Of a stretch of 64,000 bases of DNA, positions 1 to 8,919 are shown in pieces; the first letter of the stretch is position 1, and each line of letters starts with the position of its first letter. The stretch comes from Hydrogenovibrio sp. 3SP14C1. Lineage in GTDB: Bacteria; Pseudomonadota; Gammaproteobacteria; Thiomicrospirales; Thiomicrospiraceae. The stretch lies in contig NZ_JARTLM010000003.1 in assembly GCF_029625905.1 (NCBI RefSeq), forward strand, positions 1 through 64,000, written 5' to 3'. The notes below the pieces were generated by a model. That model worked only from the letters and a program-made list of their open reading frames with translations. It did not search any database and was not told the origin of the DNA. The position numbers and the translations under genes are program-made.

Positions 1-234
1 GCGACCGTTCCGCGCATCTTCTGGCCTATCTTCCCTCCAATCGGACGCTACCTAAAAGCCACTCTGGTTCACGACTACTATCTGCAACAAGGTTTTAAGC
101 GTCATCAGTGTGATTTATGGTTTAGAGAATGCCTGGAAGAGTTGGGCATCAGTACATGGCGCGTAAACGCCATGTTTTATGCAGTGAGGTGTTATGGAGT
201 GTTAAAGGTCAATTTAAACCATGTCTTAAAATAA
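1..234 (+). CDS. Phage DUF1353 family protein, 3' part
   Basis: This open frame is already running at base 1 and stops at 232-234, so only the last 77 codons are here. The translation begins ATVPRIFWPIFPPIGRYLKA, followed by LVHDYYLQQG, a DLWFRECLEELGI stretch and AVRCYG near the end. This order (P-R-hydrophobic-W...FPP.GRY.KA..HDY) is what I recognise as the DUF1353 family, small proteins of tailed phages and prophages with no settled role. The 3' end overlaps the convergent 277-aa gene by 26 bases. It suggests that a prophage or prophage remnant lies left of the window. Family assignment is by motif memory and not searched. Confidence 0.75.
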   Translation, partial: ATVPRIFWPIFPPIGRYLKATLVHDYYLQQGFKRHQCDLWFRECLEELGISTWRVNAMFYAVRCYGVLKVNLNHVLK

Positions 235-1042
235 AGAATGTACCACTGAGGCTATCATAAAGACCCAGTCTAGTGAAATCCATCGCCCAGCTTAACTTAT
301 ATTTCTCCGGAAGATTACCCATAAACAATTTTGTTAAAAACTCATGGTCGTTTAGCTTAGGATCATTGTTATCAACAATGTAAGTGTAATCCTGCACCAT
401 TGAAACGACATTTAGAGTATGTCCACTCATCATTATTGGATTGTCGATAAAAACGCTATTTGGAGGGGTGTTAAACTTAATGACTTTGTCATGAGCTTTT
501 AATAACTCAAGTCTCTCTGGGTGCGGTTCACCATTTTCTAAATGCTCAAAAACGCTGTGTGTAAATATCCCAAGCGTTTGAAATGTGTCATGGGTCACAT
601 AAGCAAACAATAGTTCATTAGTTCTATCCATGTGGCCTCTTGGCATTTGAACGCTAGAAAGGTGGAAATGATACAGCCCTTTGGTATTGAGTATCTGGTC
701 TTTGTCTAGCCACTGGTCATCATCACGCCCAATTATGGTATATCCTTTGTCGTGAGCTTGAAGGGATAGGTATGGATTAAGATCTTCTCCTCGATTAGAT
801 TTATCAATGATGTCGTTGATTTGTTCTTTATAAATTTGCCAGTGTGGAGATGCTGTAACGTTCGGTGAAATAAGGCTTTTGCGTATTGCTGGACGGATTT
901 GCCTGCTCTTCCAGTTGAGATATGCAAGTAAAACACCTGACAAAGATTCTGACTCGAGCGATTCTTTTGTTTCACGGTTGTTTGGAAAGAAAGGTATTTC
1001 TTTTATCAATTCAGATTTAAATTTTTTGAGGCGCTTATTCAT
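209..1042 (-). CDS. Uncharacterised 277-aa protein next to phage genes
   Basis: I do not recognise this protein. It is soluble in appearance, with no signal peptide or membrane segment. The N-terminal 50 residues are charged and lysine-rich. The middle contains GLYHFHLSSVQMPRGHMDRTN followed by ELLFAYV, a His-containing strand pair with a basic residue that resembles motifs I have seen in small accessory or toxin-like proteins, but this is not enough to name a function. It starts at an ATG at 1042 on the minus strand and ends tail-to-tail inside the DUF1353 gene. Its AT-rich 5' flank (1043-1130) contains no recognisable gene. The setting between a phage gene and a broken methylase makes it likely accessory cargo. 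Confidence 0.6.
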   Translation of the reverse strand: MNKRLKKFKSELIKEIPFFPNNRETKESLESESLSGVLLAYLNWKSRQIRPAIRKSLISPNVTASPHWQIYKEQINDIIDKSNRGEDLNPYLSLQAHDKGYTIIGRDDDQWLDKDQILNTKGLYHFHLSSVQMPRGHMDRTNELLFAYVTHDTFQTLGIFTHSVFEHLENGEPHPERLELLKAHDKVIKFNTPPNSVFIDNPIMMSGHTLNVVSMVQDYTYIVDNNDPKLNDHEFLTKLFMGNLPEKYKLSWAMDFTRLGLYDSLSGTFFILRHGLN

Positions 1043-1135
1043 AAGTTTTACGTTTAATTAAATTTCTTATTAAATGCTTAAAACACAATGATAAGGCTGA
1101 AAATGAATAATAACAAGAAAGGAAAGGAAGCGACC

Positions 1136-1225
1136 CGTTGATTGCGCCAACAATCAACGAGCCACCCACACATGCTTCATATCAGCATGAGTGAGCCAAG
1201 ACTCCCCCGCTCGCGCGAGCCGGGG
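1136..1225. repeat. Three consecutive short inverted repeats upstream of the broken methylase
   Basis: Three perfect or near-perfect inverted repeats occur within 90 bases: CGTTGATTG at 1136-1144 against CAATCAACG at 1151-1159; CATGC at 1171-1175 against GCATG at 1185-1189; and a very GC-rich one, CCCCG at 1205-1209 against CGGGG at 1221-1225 enclosing the palindrome CTCGCGCGAG. They could fold as hairpins in RNA or serve as protein binding sites. No T-run follows them, so they do not look like intrinsic terminators. Their clustering in an otherwise accessory stretch is the only reason to list them. Confidence 0.45.
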
Positions 1226-1256
1226 CATTGTATCATTCAAGCTATTGGAGCACCAC

Positions 1257-1760
1257 ATGAACATGAAACACAAACCCGTTATATCTTGGATTGGCGGCAA
1301 AGGCCGCTTAGCTAATTGGATTCTTCCAAAATTCCCAGAACACACCTGTTACGTCGAAGCCTTTGTTGGAGCTGGGGCACTTCACTTTGCGAAAGAGGAA
1401 AGCAAGGTCGAAGTTATCAACGATATCAATAATGATCTGGTCGACCTTTTCAAAGTAATACAACATCATCCTGAAGAGTTTGTCCGCCAGTTTCGATGGG
1501 CGCTATCCAGCAGAAAAATGTTTGAATGGCAGAATGAACTTAATCCTGAAGGATTGACAGATATCCATAGAGCGGCCAGATTCTTTTACCTTCAAAAGCT
1601 CGCATTTGGAGGCAAGGTTCAAGGAAGGACTTTTGGAACAGCAACAACATCCAAACCAAAGCTGAATCTGTTCAATATTGAAGAAGATATTAGCCAGGCA
1701 ACCGAGCTACTAATATGGAATGACAACGTCGACCGTAAACTAAAAATGAGCTGTGGATAA
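1257..1760 (+). pseudogene. Truncated Dam-type (D12 class) DNA adenine methylase
   Basis: The chosen start is the ATG at 1257, preceded by TTGGAG at 1244-1249. The product begins MNMKHKPVISWIGGKGRL and then has CYVEAFVGAGALHFA, the AdoMet-binding motif I of D12-class N6-adenine methylases, and INDINNDLVDLFKVIQHHPEE, the usual following segment of phage Dam enzymes. Homology is recognisable up to about residue 150. The catalytic DPPY motif, which should come some 20-40 residues later, is missing because the frame stops at residue 168. At around 270 residues for a normal phage Dam, roughly 100 are lost. The break coincides with the start of TGT-type repeats at 1752, consistent with interruption by a mobile element. 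It is very unlikely to be an active methylase. Confidence 0.75.
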
Positions 1761-1851
1761 CTTTAGGTTAAAATGTCGCAAATCAAATGAGTATTTGTAC
1801 AGTAGCATGTCGCAAACCTTGTGACGCAGTGTCGCAAATCAAAAAGCGCGC
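1752..1851 (+). mobile_element. Possible remnant of a Tn7/TniA-type transposon end
   Basis: Near-identical direct repeats TGTCGCAAATC start at 1774, 1808 (TGTCGCAAACC) and 1830, and a weaker TGTGGATAAC starts at 1752. The spacings are 22, 34 and 22 bases. Ends of transposons moved by TnsB/TniA-family transposases typically begin with TGT and carry several ~20-bp direct transposase-binding sites, so the pattern fits. The methylase gene is truncated exactly where the first repeat begins. No transposase gene and no opposite end are in view, and 20 bases further on normal chromosomal sequence (a terminator and the efflux operon) resumes, so at most one end survives. This is inference from pattern only. 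Confidence 0.4.
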
Positions 1852-1870
1852 TACATCGGCCGGACATAAA

Positions 1871-1896
1871 AAAACCGCCAGGCCTGGCGGTTTTTT
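1871..1896. terminator. Bidirectional terminator built on CCAGGCCTGG
   Basis: A perfect inverted repeat ACCGCCAGGCCTGGCGGT is flanked by an A-run on the left and a T-run on the right, so it can end transcription from both sides. It lies 20 bases beyond the stop of the efflux permease gene. Its core CCAGGCCTGG (1878-1887) recurs at many places in the window. Confidence 0.85.
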
Positions 1897-1916
1897 ATCA
1901 TTCTATCTTTTAAGCA

Positions 1917-4900
1917 CTACGGCTTAACTTGGTTTCCTTCGGTATATTTCACTCCCGAATGCCACTGCCAGATAAAGTAAAGCAGTGGAATAACAAGCAA
2001 AGTTAAAACCGTTGAAGACAAGGTTCCGAAGATCAGTGAAACCGCTAGCCCACCAAAGACCGGATCGGTAATCATAATCATAGATCCGAACATAATCGCC
2101 AACGCCGTTAACAGAATCGGACGAAATCGAACTTTCCCAGCCTCAATAACCGAATCTTTCAAGCTCTTACCTTCATTGCGGTACTCCAGAATAAAGTCAA
2201 TCAACAACAAGGAATTACGCACCACAATCCCCGCAAGGGCAATCACCCCAATCATCGACGTGGCGGTAAAGGCCTGCCCTGTTAACCAATGCCCGGGAAA
2301 AACCCCTATCATTGTTAACGGAATTGCGCCCATGACAATAACCGGCATCATAAAGGAGCGATAGTAGCCCACCAAAATCAAGTAAATGAAAACCAATGCA
2401 ACAATAAAAGCACTTCCCATGTCACGGAAAACATCTAATGTTAAGCGCATTTCACCGCCCCATAACAAAGAATACCCCATGACATCTTCTGGCTGCGCTT
2501 CAACAAACCCTAAATTAGCCGTATGGAAAGTCACATTTGACTCTGGCAGTTTCACACCATCAAGCATCCCATCTAAAGACAGCACGGCATAAACAGGACT
2601 GGAGCGTAATAATTCGCCCCCAACCATAACCATCTGATGTTGATCACGACCGATAATCGGTTTGGCTTGCGATACTTCCTCTATTTTGGCAAAGGCAGAA
2701 ATCGGTACTGACTCTCCGGCACGAGACTGAACATTTAATGATAATAACTGTTCAGGCACCGTTCTTTCCGAACGCGGCAACCGCACAATAATATTTACTG
2801 GCTCACGAACATTATCCAAGTGCATATAGCCTAATTCAAAGCCATTAATATAGTCACGTAACATTTTGGCGACTTCAGCCGGCACGATACCTAACAGGTT
2901 CGCTTGCGTACGATCAATGTTAATTTGATAACTCGTTGTCGTTGCCGTCACACTGTCATCAATATTGGACAACCCATAAATATCATGCATTTTGGCATTG
3001 ATTTCTTTCGCAGCCGTTCTCAACTTATCGTAATCCGGCCCGTACAGTTCTGCCATAACCTGAGTGGTCACAGGAGGACCCGGCGGCGTTTCATAAAGCT
3101 TAATATTTGCATTTGGAAATGCCTTCTTAAGCGGTGACAATTTTTGATTTAACAATTGCACAATGTCATGTGAAGATAAATCTCGGTCATGCTTACTCAC
3201 AAGGTTCACTCGGATCTGCGCAAAATTGGAGCCTTCTTTAATCAAGTCTCCACGCACAAGCGCCGCAAAATCAATAGGGGCGTGATCTCCTAGATAAACA
3301 CTGTAATCGGTAACAAAAGGCGTGTTGGCAATGACCTCATTCACACGACGCACCACAATATCCGTGGCTTCAAGCGCGGTACCTTCCGGCATATCCACCT
3401 GAACCAAGAATGTGCTGGTATTGTCATAAGGCAGCATTTTTACTTCTACCCCAGCAGAATGCAGTGGGTTATTCATGCCGTCACCGCGCAAGAACTGCAA
3501 AGCGGGTTGGGTCATTGCGGCAAACAATGAAATCAGAACAACAAACAAGAACACATTTCGCTTAGTGCGGCTTTCCAACATTGGCACAATCGACTTTTCA
3601 TACAATGTCTGCATCCAGTCTGGCTTATTCACGTGGTGTGAAGCCATACTTTCTCGCTCTTTCATTTCTTTCAGGGCTTTCTTACCCAGAAAGCGATAAG
3701 ACGCGTACGGCACCAGAATATAAGCAATCAACAAAGATGCAACCATCGCCACCGGAACATTAAACGGAATCGGCGCCATAAACGGCCCCATCATTCCAGT
3801 AACAAACAGCATCGGAATAAAGGCCAAAATAACCGCAAAGGTAGCGACATTGGTAGGATTACCAATTTCATTCGTGGCTCGAATCAAGACTTCATCAAAC
3901 TTTTCCGGATCAAATCCTTCATGGATATGCCGATGTATATTCTCGATCACCACAATTGCAGCATCGACCAACAACCCTAATGACAAAATCAAAGCAAATA
4001 GCGTAATTCGGTTAATGGTTTGTCCTGACACATAGCCAACAAACAGCACCACAAATAAAATCAAAGGCACCGTCAGCGTTACAATACTTGCTTCTCGCCA
4101 ACCTAAAAACAGCACCATGACCACGATGACCGATGCAACGGCAATAGCCAAATGCTCCATTAACAAGTTCACCGCTGCGTTGGCTTTTTTACCGTCGTTA
4201 CGCGTTACAAATACTTCAACATTGGCAGGTAAGGTGCTTTTTTTCAATTCTTGTAATTTGTCCAGCACTGCGTCCGCTACCGTCACAGCGTTGGTTCCAG
4301 GCTTCTTGGCGACGGAGATGGTCACCGCAGGTCGTTCTCCCCTAGCAGAAGCCGGATAAGCCGAGCCGTAACCGATACGAGTATCGATATCGGTTTCTTT
4401 CGGACCATCTTCAATTCTGGCAATATCTTTTAAATAAATGGGGCGGCCTTTTTCCATACCAATAATGATTTCACCCACTTCTTCTGCATTGCCTAGAAAC
4501 CCATTGACTCGAATAGGATGACTTTCGTTATTGCTAACAAGCGAACCAACCGGCAAAGAAACATTACTGCCTTTCAACATTTTGCTGATTTGTTCAAGCG
4601 ACATGCCTGTTAGCGCAATCTTTTGCGCATCCAACCATACATTCACCGCTCGACGTTTGCCGCCGACCACTTCGGTGAAGGACACCCCCGGCGTGTTTCT
4701 CAGGTTCTCCACCAGCTTAAGCGAGATATCGCGTAAATCGTAACCCGACAACTCATCCGAGGTCACTGCCAGCGTTAAAATCGGTACATCATCGACATTA
4801 ATAGGTTTTATCAAAGGTTGCTGCGTATCAGGCGGCATCTTATCCATATTTTGCATGAGCTGGTTATACAGTTTTACCAAGCTATCCACCTGATTTTCGC

Positions 4901-5234
4901 CCACATCAAACTGAACCGTGACCACCCCAAAGTCATTGGACGCATAGCCAAAGGTATGTTTTACGCCTGGTAAAGCACCCATGATGGTTTCAAGCGGCTT
5001 GACCACCATATTTTGCACTTCACTTGGCGTTGCGCCACCTTTCGGCACGATAATATTGGCTGCCGGCACCACGATCTGAGGATTATATTCCCGCGGTGTC
5101 ACCATATACGCCAAACTCCCCGCCAAGGTGACTGCAACCATAATCATCATGGTAATTTTCGAATGAATAAAAGCTTTCGCAAGCTTTCCTGCAATATTTA
5201 AATCAGAGGTTTGTTTTTCATCTGTACTCGACAT
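1917..5234 (-). CDS. RND efflux transporter permease subunit
   Basis: Inner-membrane proton-driven permease of a tripartite RND pump; 1105 residues, slightly longer than the usual 1030-1050. The N-terminus is cytoplasmic, followed by a first membrane helix (about residues 25-45), a large periplasmic loop, helices 2-6 with LSLGLLVDAAIVVIENIHRH, a second periplasmic loop after about residue 570, and the last helices with LAGIVVRNSLLLIDFILEYR. The proton-relay segment reads VDAA and not the VDDA of AcrB; one acidic residue at that place is typical of the metal-pump (HME) branch, whereas the loops look generic. Substrate is therefore unknown. The start codon overlaps the stop of the upstream fusion-protein gene by one base (TAATG), implying translational coupling. 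Last gene of a three-gene operon, ended by the palindromic terminator. Confidence 0.9.
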   Translation of the reverse strand: MSSTDEKQTSDLNIAGKLAKAFIHSKITMMIMVAVTLAGSLAYMVTPREYNPQIVVPAANIIVPKGGATPSEVQNMVVKPLETIMGALPGVKHTFGYASNDFGVVTVQFDVGENQVDSLVKLYNQLMQNMDKMPPDTQQPLIKPINVDDVPILTLAVTSDELSGYDLRDISLKLVENLRNTPGVSFTEVVGGKRRAVNVWLDAQKIALTGMSLEQISKMLKGSNVSLPVGSLVSNNESHPIRVNGFLGNAEEVGEIIIGMEKGRPIYLKDIARIEDGPKETDIDTRIGYGSAYPASARGERPAVTISVAKKPGTNAVTVADAVLDKLQELKKSTLPANVEVFVTRNDGKKANAAVNLLMEHLAIAVASVIVVMVLFLGWREASIVTLTVPLILFVVLFVGYVSGQTINRITLFALILSLGLLVDAAIVVIENIHRHIHEGFDPEKFDEVLIRATNEIGNPTNVATFAVILAFIPMLFVTGMMGPFMAPIPFNVPVAMVASLLIAYILVPYASYRFLGKKALKEMKERESMASHHVNKPDWMQTLYEKSIVPMLESRTKRNVFLFVVLISLFAAMTQPALQFLRGDGMNNPLHSAGVEVKMLPYDNTSTFLVQVDMPEGTALEATDIVVRRVNEVIANTPFVTDYSVYLGDHAPIDFAALVRGDLIKEGSNFAQIRVNLVSKHDRDLSSHDIVQLLNQKLSPLKKAFPNANIKLYETPPGPPVTTQVMAELYGPDYDKLRTAAKEINAKMHDIYGLSNIDDSVTATTTSYQINIDRTQANLLGIVPAEVAKMLRDYINGFELGYMHLDNVREPVNIIVRLPRSERTVPEQLLSLNVQSRAGESVPISAFAKIEEVSQAKPIIGRDQHQMVMVGGELLRSSPVYAVLSLDGMLDGVKLPESNVTFHTANLGFVEAQPEDVMGYSLLWGGEMRLTLDVFRDMGSAFIVALVFIYLILVGYYRSFMMPVIVMGAIPLTMIGVFPGHWLTGQAFTATSMIGVIALAGIVVRNSLLLIDFILEYRNEGKSLKDSVIEAGKVRFRPILLTALAIMFGSMIMITDPVFGGLAVSLIFGTLSSTVLTLLVIPLLYFIWQWHSGVKYTEGNQVKP

Positions 5235-6364
5235 TAGGCAGCCCCTTTCTGTACCGTACTCTTAACGTCTTTTGCTTCAATCGCATCGACTTTATCACCA
5301 TTTAACAAGCTCATATTGTTATCGACGACGATATGATCCCCTAAATTTAAACCGGCTTTAATTTCGACTTTATCACCAATTTCTTCTCCCAAACGCACCA
5401 TATGGAAATAGGCTTTTCCATCGTCAACCACAAAAACCCCCTCAATACCCGAACGGTTTAAGACAGCTGTTTTAGGCACCATCATCGTTTGTCTTTCACC
5501 GCGTTTAAATCCAACGCGTGCAAACGTACCGCTGTTGACATTCACAACCGCAGGCAAACTCAGTTTAACGGTATGCGTTCTAGTTTTAGGATCAGCCGCG
5601 CTCACCAGTGTATAAATAGTGCCTTTAATCGATTCTGGCTGACCATCAATCATGATCTCAGCTTCATCACCAAGTCGTAATACGGCAAATAGATCTTCTG
5701 CAACCTGTGTTTTAACACTTAAAGAGGTTAGGTTTTCCAACACCAAAACAGGGTTTCCTGGAGCAGCCAATCCACCAGCGACGGCCATCTTATCGACCAC
5801 CACCCCATCAAAAGGGGCTTTTACGTTGGCATAGTTTAATTGTGATCTGGCTTGATTTAAGTTGGTTTTCGCTGCTACTAAGTTTTCTTGTGCCACTTTG
5901 TATTGCAAGCTGACTTTATCAAACTGCTGCTTGGAAACCGAATCATCTTTATAAAGCTTTGAAAAACGATCGTAGTCTAGCTTGGCATCTTTTAAAGCGG
6001 CTTGAGCTTGCTGGTATGCTGATTTTGCTTTTAAAATCTGACTATTAACATCACTGGAGTCAATCGAAAAGAGCATCTCTCCTTTTTTGACCTCTTGCCC
6101 CACTTTGACATTGAAGTTCTTGATATACCCCATCAAGCGAGAAGCAATCTGTGCCTTTTGATCGGGCACGACCGCACCGGGCACGATTGCTTTCAAAGAA
6201 ATCGTGCCCAAACTTACCGTTTCAACCGGCGCTTTAATGGTTTGTTGAATTCCGTTGGCCTGATTCACATCTTGTGATTCTTCTTGACCACAACCCGACA
6301 AGCCAATCATCGCAATCAAACTACTCGTTAGCATCAGTTTTGACATGGTTTTCATTGAGTTCAC
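5234..6364 (-). CDS. RND efflux periplasmic adaptor (membrane fusion protein), lipoprotein
   Basis: Adaptor joining the inner-membrane permease to the outer-membrane channel. The N-terminus has a signal peptide ending in a lipobox (LIAMIGLSGCGQEE, Cys at about residue 25), so it should be lipid-anchored in the periplasmic leaflet. Residues 60-100 form the first half of the lipoyl domain (GYIKNFNVKVGQEVKKGEML), residues about 105-180 a helical hairpin of Ala/Gln/Lys-rich repeats (KSAYQQAQAALKDAKLDYDR), and NYANVKAPFDGVVV closes the lipoyl domain. A beta-barrel and membrane-proximal domain follow. 376 residues is normal for the family. It is followed with a one-base overlap by the permease gene and preceded 54 bases upstream by the channel gene. 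Confidence 0.92.
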   Translation of the reverse strand: MNSMKTMSKLMLTSSLIAMIGLSGCGQEESQDVNQANGIQQTIKAPVETVSLGTISLKAIVPGAVVPDQKAQIASRLMGYIKNFNVKVGQEVKKGEMLFSIDSSDVNSQILKAKSAYQQAQAALKDAKLDYDRFSKLYKDDSVSKQQFDKVSLQYKVAQENLVAAKTNLNQARSQLNYANVKAPFDGVVVDKMAVAGGLAAPGNPVLVLENLTSLSVKTQVAEDLFAVLRLGDEAEIMIDGQPESIKGTIYTLVSAADPKTRTHTVKLSLPAVVNVNSGTFARVGFKRGERQTMMVPKTAVLNRSGIEGVFVVDDGKAYFHMVRLGEEIGDKVEIKAGLNLGDHIVVDNNMSLLNGDKVDAIEAKDVKSTVQKGAA

Positions 6365-6418
6365 CTATTAACTATTATTCTTTATATATGATTTATTATT
6401 TGTATGTACGTTTCGGTT

Positions 6419-7831
6419 TTATAATTGATCAACACTCATAACACCGGCTTCTAGACGTAACTTCGCTTTATGAATATTCTTTTCAAACACCGACTGAACT
6501 AAATTGGCTCGTGCCTTATCTAGTTGCGCCTGACTGGCGAGCACTTCTGTCATCGTCGACACACCATTCTTGTAGCGTTTCATAATCAGACGTTGCGCCT
6601 CTTCACCCTGTTCAACCGCTAAACGATTTGAGGCAACTTGTTTTTCAGCCACTTTCAGCGTTCGCCATGATTTTAAAACCGCTAAACGGGTTTGATTTTC
6701 TTGAGACCGTAATGCGGCTTGTTTTTGATAGGCTGCGGCTCTCGCCTTATTGATTCGATTAGAAGTAATACCAAAGTCGGTAATTTTCCACGACACAATC
6801 CCTGCGACCGTATAAGAAGAGCTTTCAAAACCGACCGTATCATCGTTAAACTCTCCTCTGGCCATAATATTGAAACTGGGATATTGATCAGCTTTGCTGG
6901 CATCAACCGCTGCACGACTTGAGCGCGCTTCTTCTCTTTGTGCTTCTAATTTTGGGTTGGTTGACGTCGCCATGACCGTTAGTTCTTTTACGGATTTCGC
7001 AGGTAACGAAACATCCACTCTTGGACCGATTTCTAAAGGCATATCAGGATCAACTGCCATCAACATCTTTAAGCTGTCTTTTGCAATCAACTCTTTCGTT
7101 TTTGCTTTCTCAAGTGCGGTTTTCGCTTCAGACAGGTGCACATTTGCACTTAACAGTTCTGAACGCACCACAACGCCTTGATCGACTAAATTACGCGTGG
7201 TTTTGACATAAGCTTCGGACGCTTTAACAGCTTGCTCAGCCACCGAAACAAACGCCCGGGCCGTATGCACGCCTTCATACGCCTGATAAACATTATAAGT
7301 TAGGTATTGCTGAACGGCTTTATCACCATGTTGTGCTGCTTTGATCATGGCTTTCGCTTGGTTCTGATAGCTTGAGACTTTACCGCCATTCCAAACGGGA
7401 ATTAAAACTTCCAAGCGCGAATTAAAATCAGAGTGAGAACCCGGATTATTTAAATCATCAGGTTTATAGGCATAGTTTTGAGAACTAAATTCGGCCGCAG
7501 ACGTCGCATTAAACCCAAAATCACTAAATGCAGCATCTCGTTGACTTAATTTCATCCCGAAGACATTCAAGGCATTATTAGAATTCGTGCCCGTAAAGGA
7601 AGCTGTGACTTGAGGCATTCGATTGGCATCTGACTCAGCCAAAGCATATTCTGCCTGTTTGAGCCGATATTCACTGACTTCCATTTCAGGGTTCTGACCT
7701 AATGCAGTTTCCACACAGGCTTTAAAATCGAGTGGTGCCGCTTCAGCTGAAGACAAAAATGCCACCCATATAACTAAAGGCAATAAAGAAGTACGAGGTT
7801 GAGAATGACACAGTGCTTTTATTGCTTTCAT
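6419..7831 (-). CDS. TolC-family outer-membrane efflux channel
   Basis: Outer-membrane factor of the same pump. The first ~32 residues are a Sec signal peptide ending LSSAEAAPLD. The mature part shows the internal duplication of TolC proteins: each half has long amphipathic helices (for example YRLKQAEYALAESDANRMPQ and ARAAAYQKQAALRSQENQTR) and a strand pair such as PSFNIMARGEFNDD. 470 residues is typical. It is the first gene of the operon; the start is the ATG at 7831 on the minus strand, and the region upstream (7832-8134) must hold the promoter. No regulator gene is adjacent, so what induces the pump cannot be told from the window. Confidence 0.9.
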   Translation of the reverse strand: MKAIKALCHSQPRTSLLPLVIWVAFLSSAEAAPLDFKACVETALGQNPEMEVSEYRLKQAEYALAESDANRMPQVTASFTGTNSNNALNVFGMKLSQRDAAFSDFGFNATSAAEFSSQNYAYKPDDLNNPGSHSDFNSRLEVLIPVWNGGKVSSYQNQAKAMIKAAQHGDKAVQQYLTYNVYQAYEGVHTARAFVSVAEQAVKASEAYVKTTRNLVDQGVVVRSELLSANVHLSEAKTALEKAKTKELIAKDSLKMLMAVDPDMPLEIGPRVDVSLPAKSVKELTVMATSTNPKLEAQREEARSSRAAVDASKADQYPSFNIMARGEFNDDTVGFESSSYTVAGIVSWKITDFGITSNRINKARAAAYQKQAALRSQENQTRLAVLKSWRTLKVAEKQVASNRLAVEQGEEAQRLIMKRYKNGVSTMTEVLASQAQLDKARANLVQSVFEKNIHKAKLRLEAGVMSVDQL

Positions 7832-8134
7832 AAAGTATTTTCCCCAGGGGTTTTAGCGATTAAATTTAGTCGTAATACACAATAATTCTAAATAACGTTT
7901 TTACATGTTGTCGGCGTCTTTCACAAACAACCTAAACAACGTTATAAAGCCTGTTTTTATAATAAAAACAACATTACCGACCTTCGAACGATAACTCAAA
8001 CTTATTAGAGTATTAGCATTTACTTATAATGATTGCGAATTATATATAAGTTTTTCCTTATATTCCATGCTTGACCACATAAAAACCATTACTTCTAATG
8101 AAAAAACGACTAACCTCTTTTCAAACCTCCCGGC
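7832..8134. promoter_or_regulatory. AT-rich promoter region of the efflux operon with a 19-bp palindrome
   Basis: This 303-base gene-free stretch lies between the hydrolase gene's stop and the channel gene's start, both genes reading left. It is strongly AT-rich. It contains a perfect inverted repeat, TGTTTTTAT at 7952-7960, one central A, and ATAAAAACA at 7962-7970, which could be an operator for the pump or a weak terminator for the hydrolase gene. I cannot assign a reliable -35/-10 pair. No ORF of substance is present. Confidence 0.5.
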
Positions 8135-8788
8135 TCAGCCACCAAACGAAGTCATCACCACTTTCTTTAACCAAATAAGCTGCCGATGAAAAAAGTGACT
8201 TGCTTCCCCTCGCCAAAAAATATCAGGCTGTTTATTCAATTGAATCGCCCAATCCACCACCTCTTTTGCATCAATGACTTCATCTTGCCCGCCTTGTATT
8301 AAAAACCAAGGCATCTGCGGCTGTATTCCTGAAAAGTCATACATAGACACTGGTGGTGCGACAGTGCAGATAGCTGTCGGCTGAATGTGTTCTGCTTGCT
8401 TCAGCACGATATAGCTTCCAAAGGAAAATCCGGCTAAAACAAGCTCTGAAACCGTTTCATTCTTTCTCAACCAATCCACCACTTGATATAAATCTCGTTG
8501 CTCGCCTTCTCCACCGTCATACTTTCCTTCAGACTTGTCCACCCCTCTAAAGTTATACGCCAAGGTGCCATATCCCAAATTTTGAAACGTTTTTTCCATG
8601 GTGGTAACAACTTTATTATTCATGGTGCCTTCAAATTGAGGGTGAGGATGACTCAACACAACCCATTTTTTTGTGTCCCTTAAAGCTAAACCCTCCGTTG
8701 AATTTTGACCAGGCCTGGTCATTCTAATCTCTATGCGACCCGCTTCACCGGTAATATAATCTGGCAGTATGGTTGTTGTTTTTGTCAT
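8135..8788 (-). CDS. Alpha/beta hydrolase (COG2945-like)
   Basis: Predicted cytoplasmic serine hydrolase of 217 residues. It shows VVLSHPHPQFEGTMNNKVV near residue 45 (oxyanion-hole HPHP and the GTMNNKV signature of the COG2945 group), the nucleophile elbow GFSFGS at about residue 120, the acid in QGGQDEVID at about residue 165 and the catalytic His in EASHFFH near residue 197. The substrate is not known for the group. A full CCAGGCCTGG palindrome lies inside the gene at 8709-8718, encoding part of TRPGQ. It is transcribed divergently from pdxB. Confidence 0.85.
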   Translation of the reverse strand: MTKTTTILPDYITGEAGRIEIRMTRPGQNSTEGLALRDTKKWVVLSHPHPQFEGTMNNKVVTTMEKTFQNLGYGTLAYNFRGVDKSEGKYDGGEGEQRDLYQVVDWLRKNETVSELVLAGFSFGSYIVLKQAEHIQPTAICTVAPPVSMYDFSGIQPQMPWFLIQGGQDEVIDAKEVVDWAIQLNKQPDIFWRGEASHFFHRQLIWLKKVVMTSFGG

Positions 8789-8919
8789 TTTTACTCAATT
8801 ATTCTATTTACTGATTCTTTAAAAGGATTGATACAATATAGTTTAATGAAGTCTCTAACGACTTTAAATAACTTAATCGATAAAATATCGCTTTCACTTT
8901 CTTATTTAAATGGGTTGCT

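Noticed and set aside
1257-1760. Functional DNA adenine methylase
   Set aside because: AdoMet-binding part is present but the DPPY catalytic motif is missing before the stop codon.
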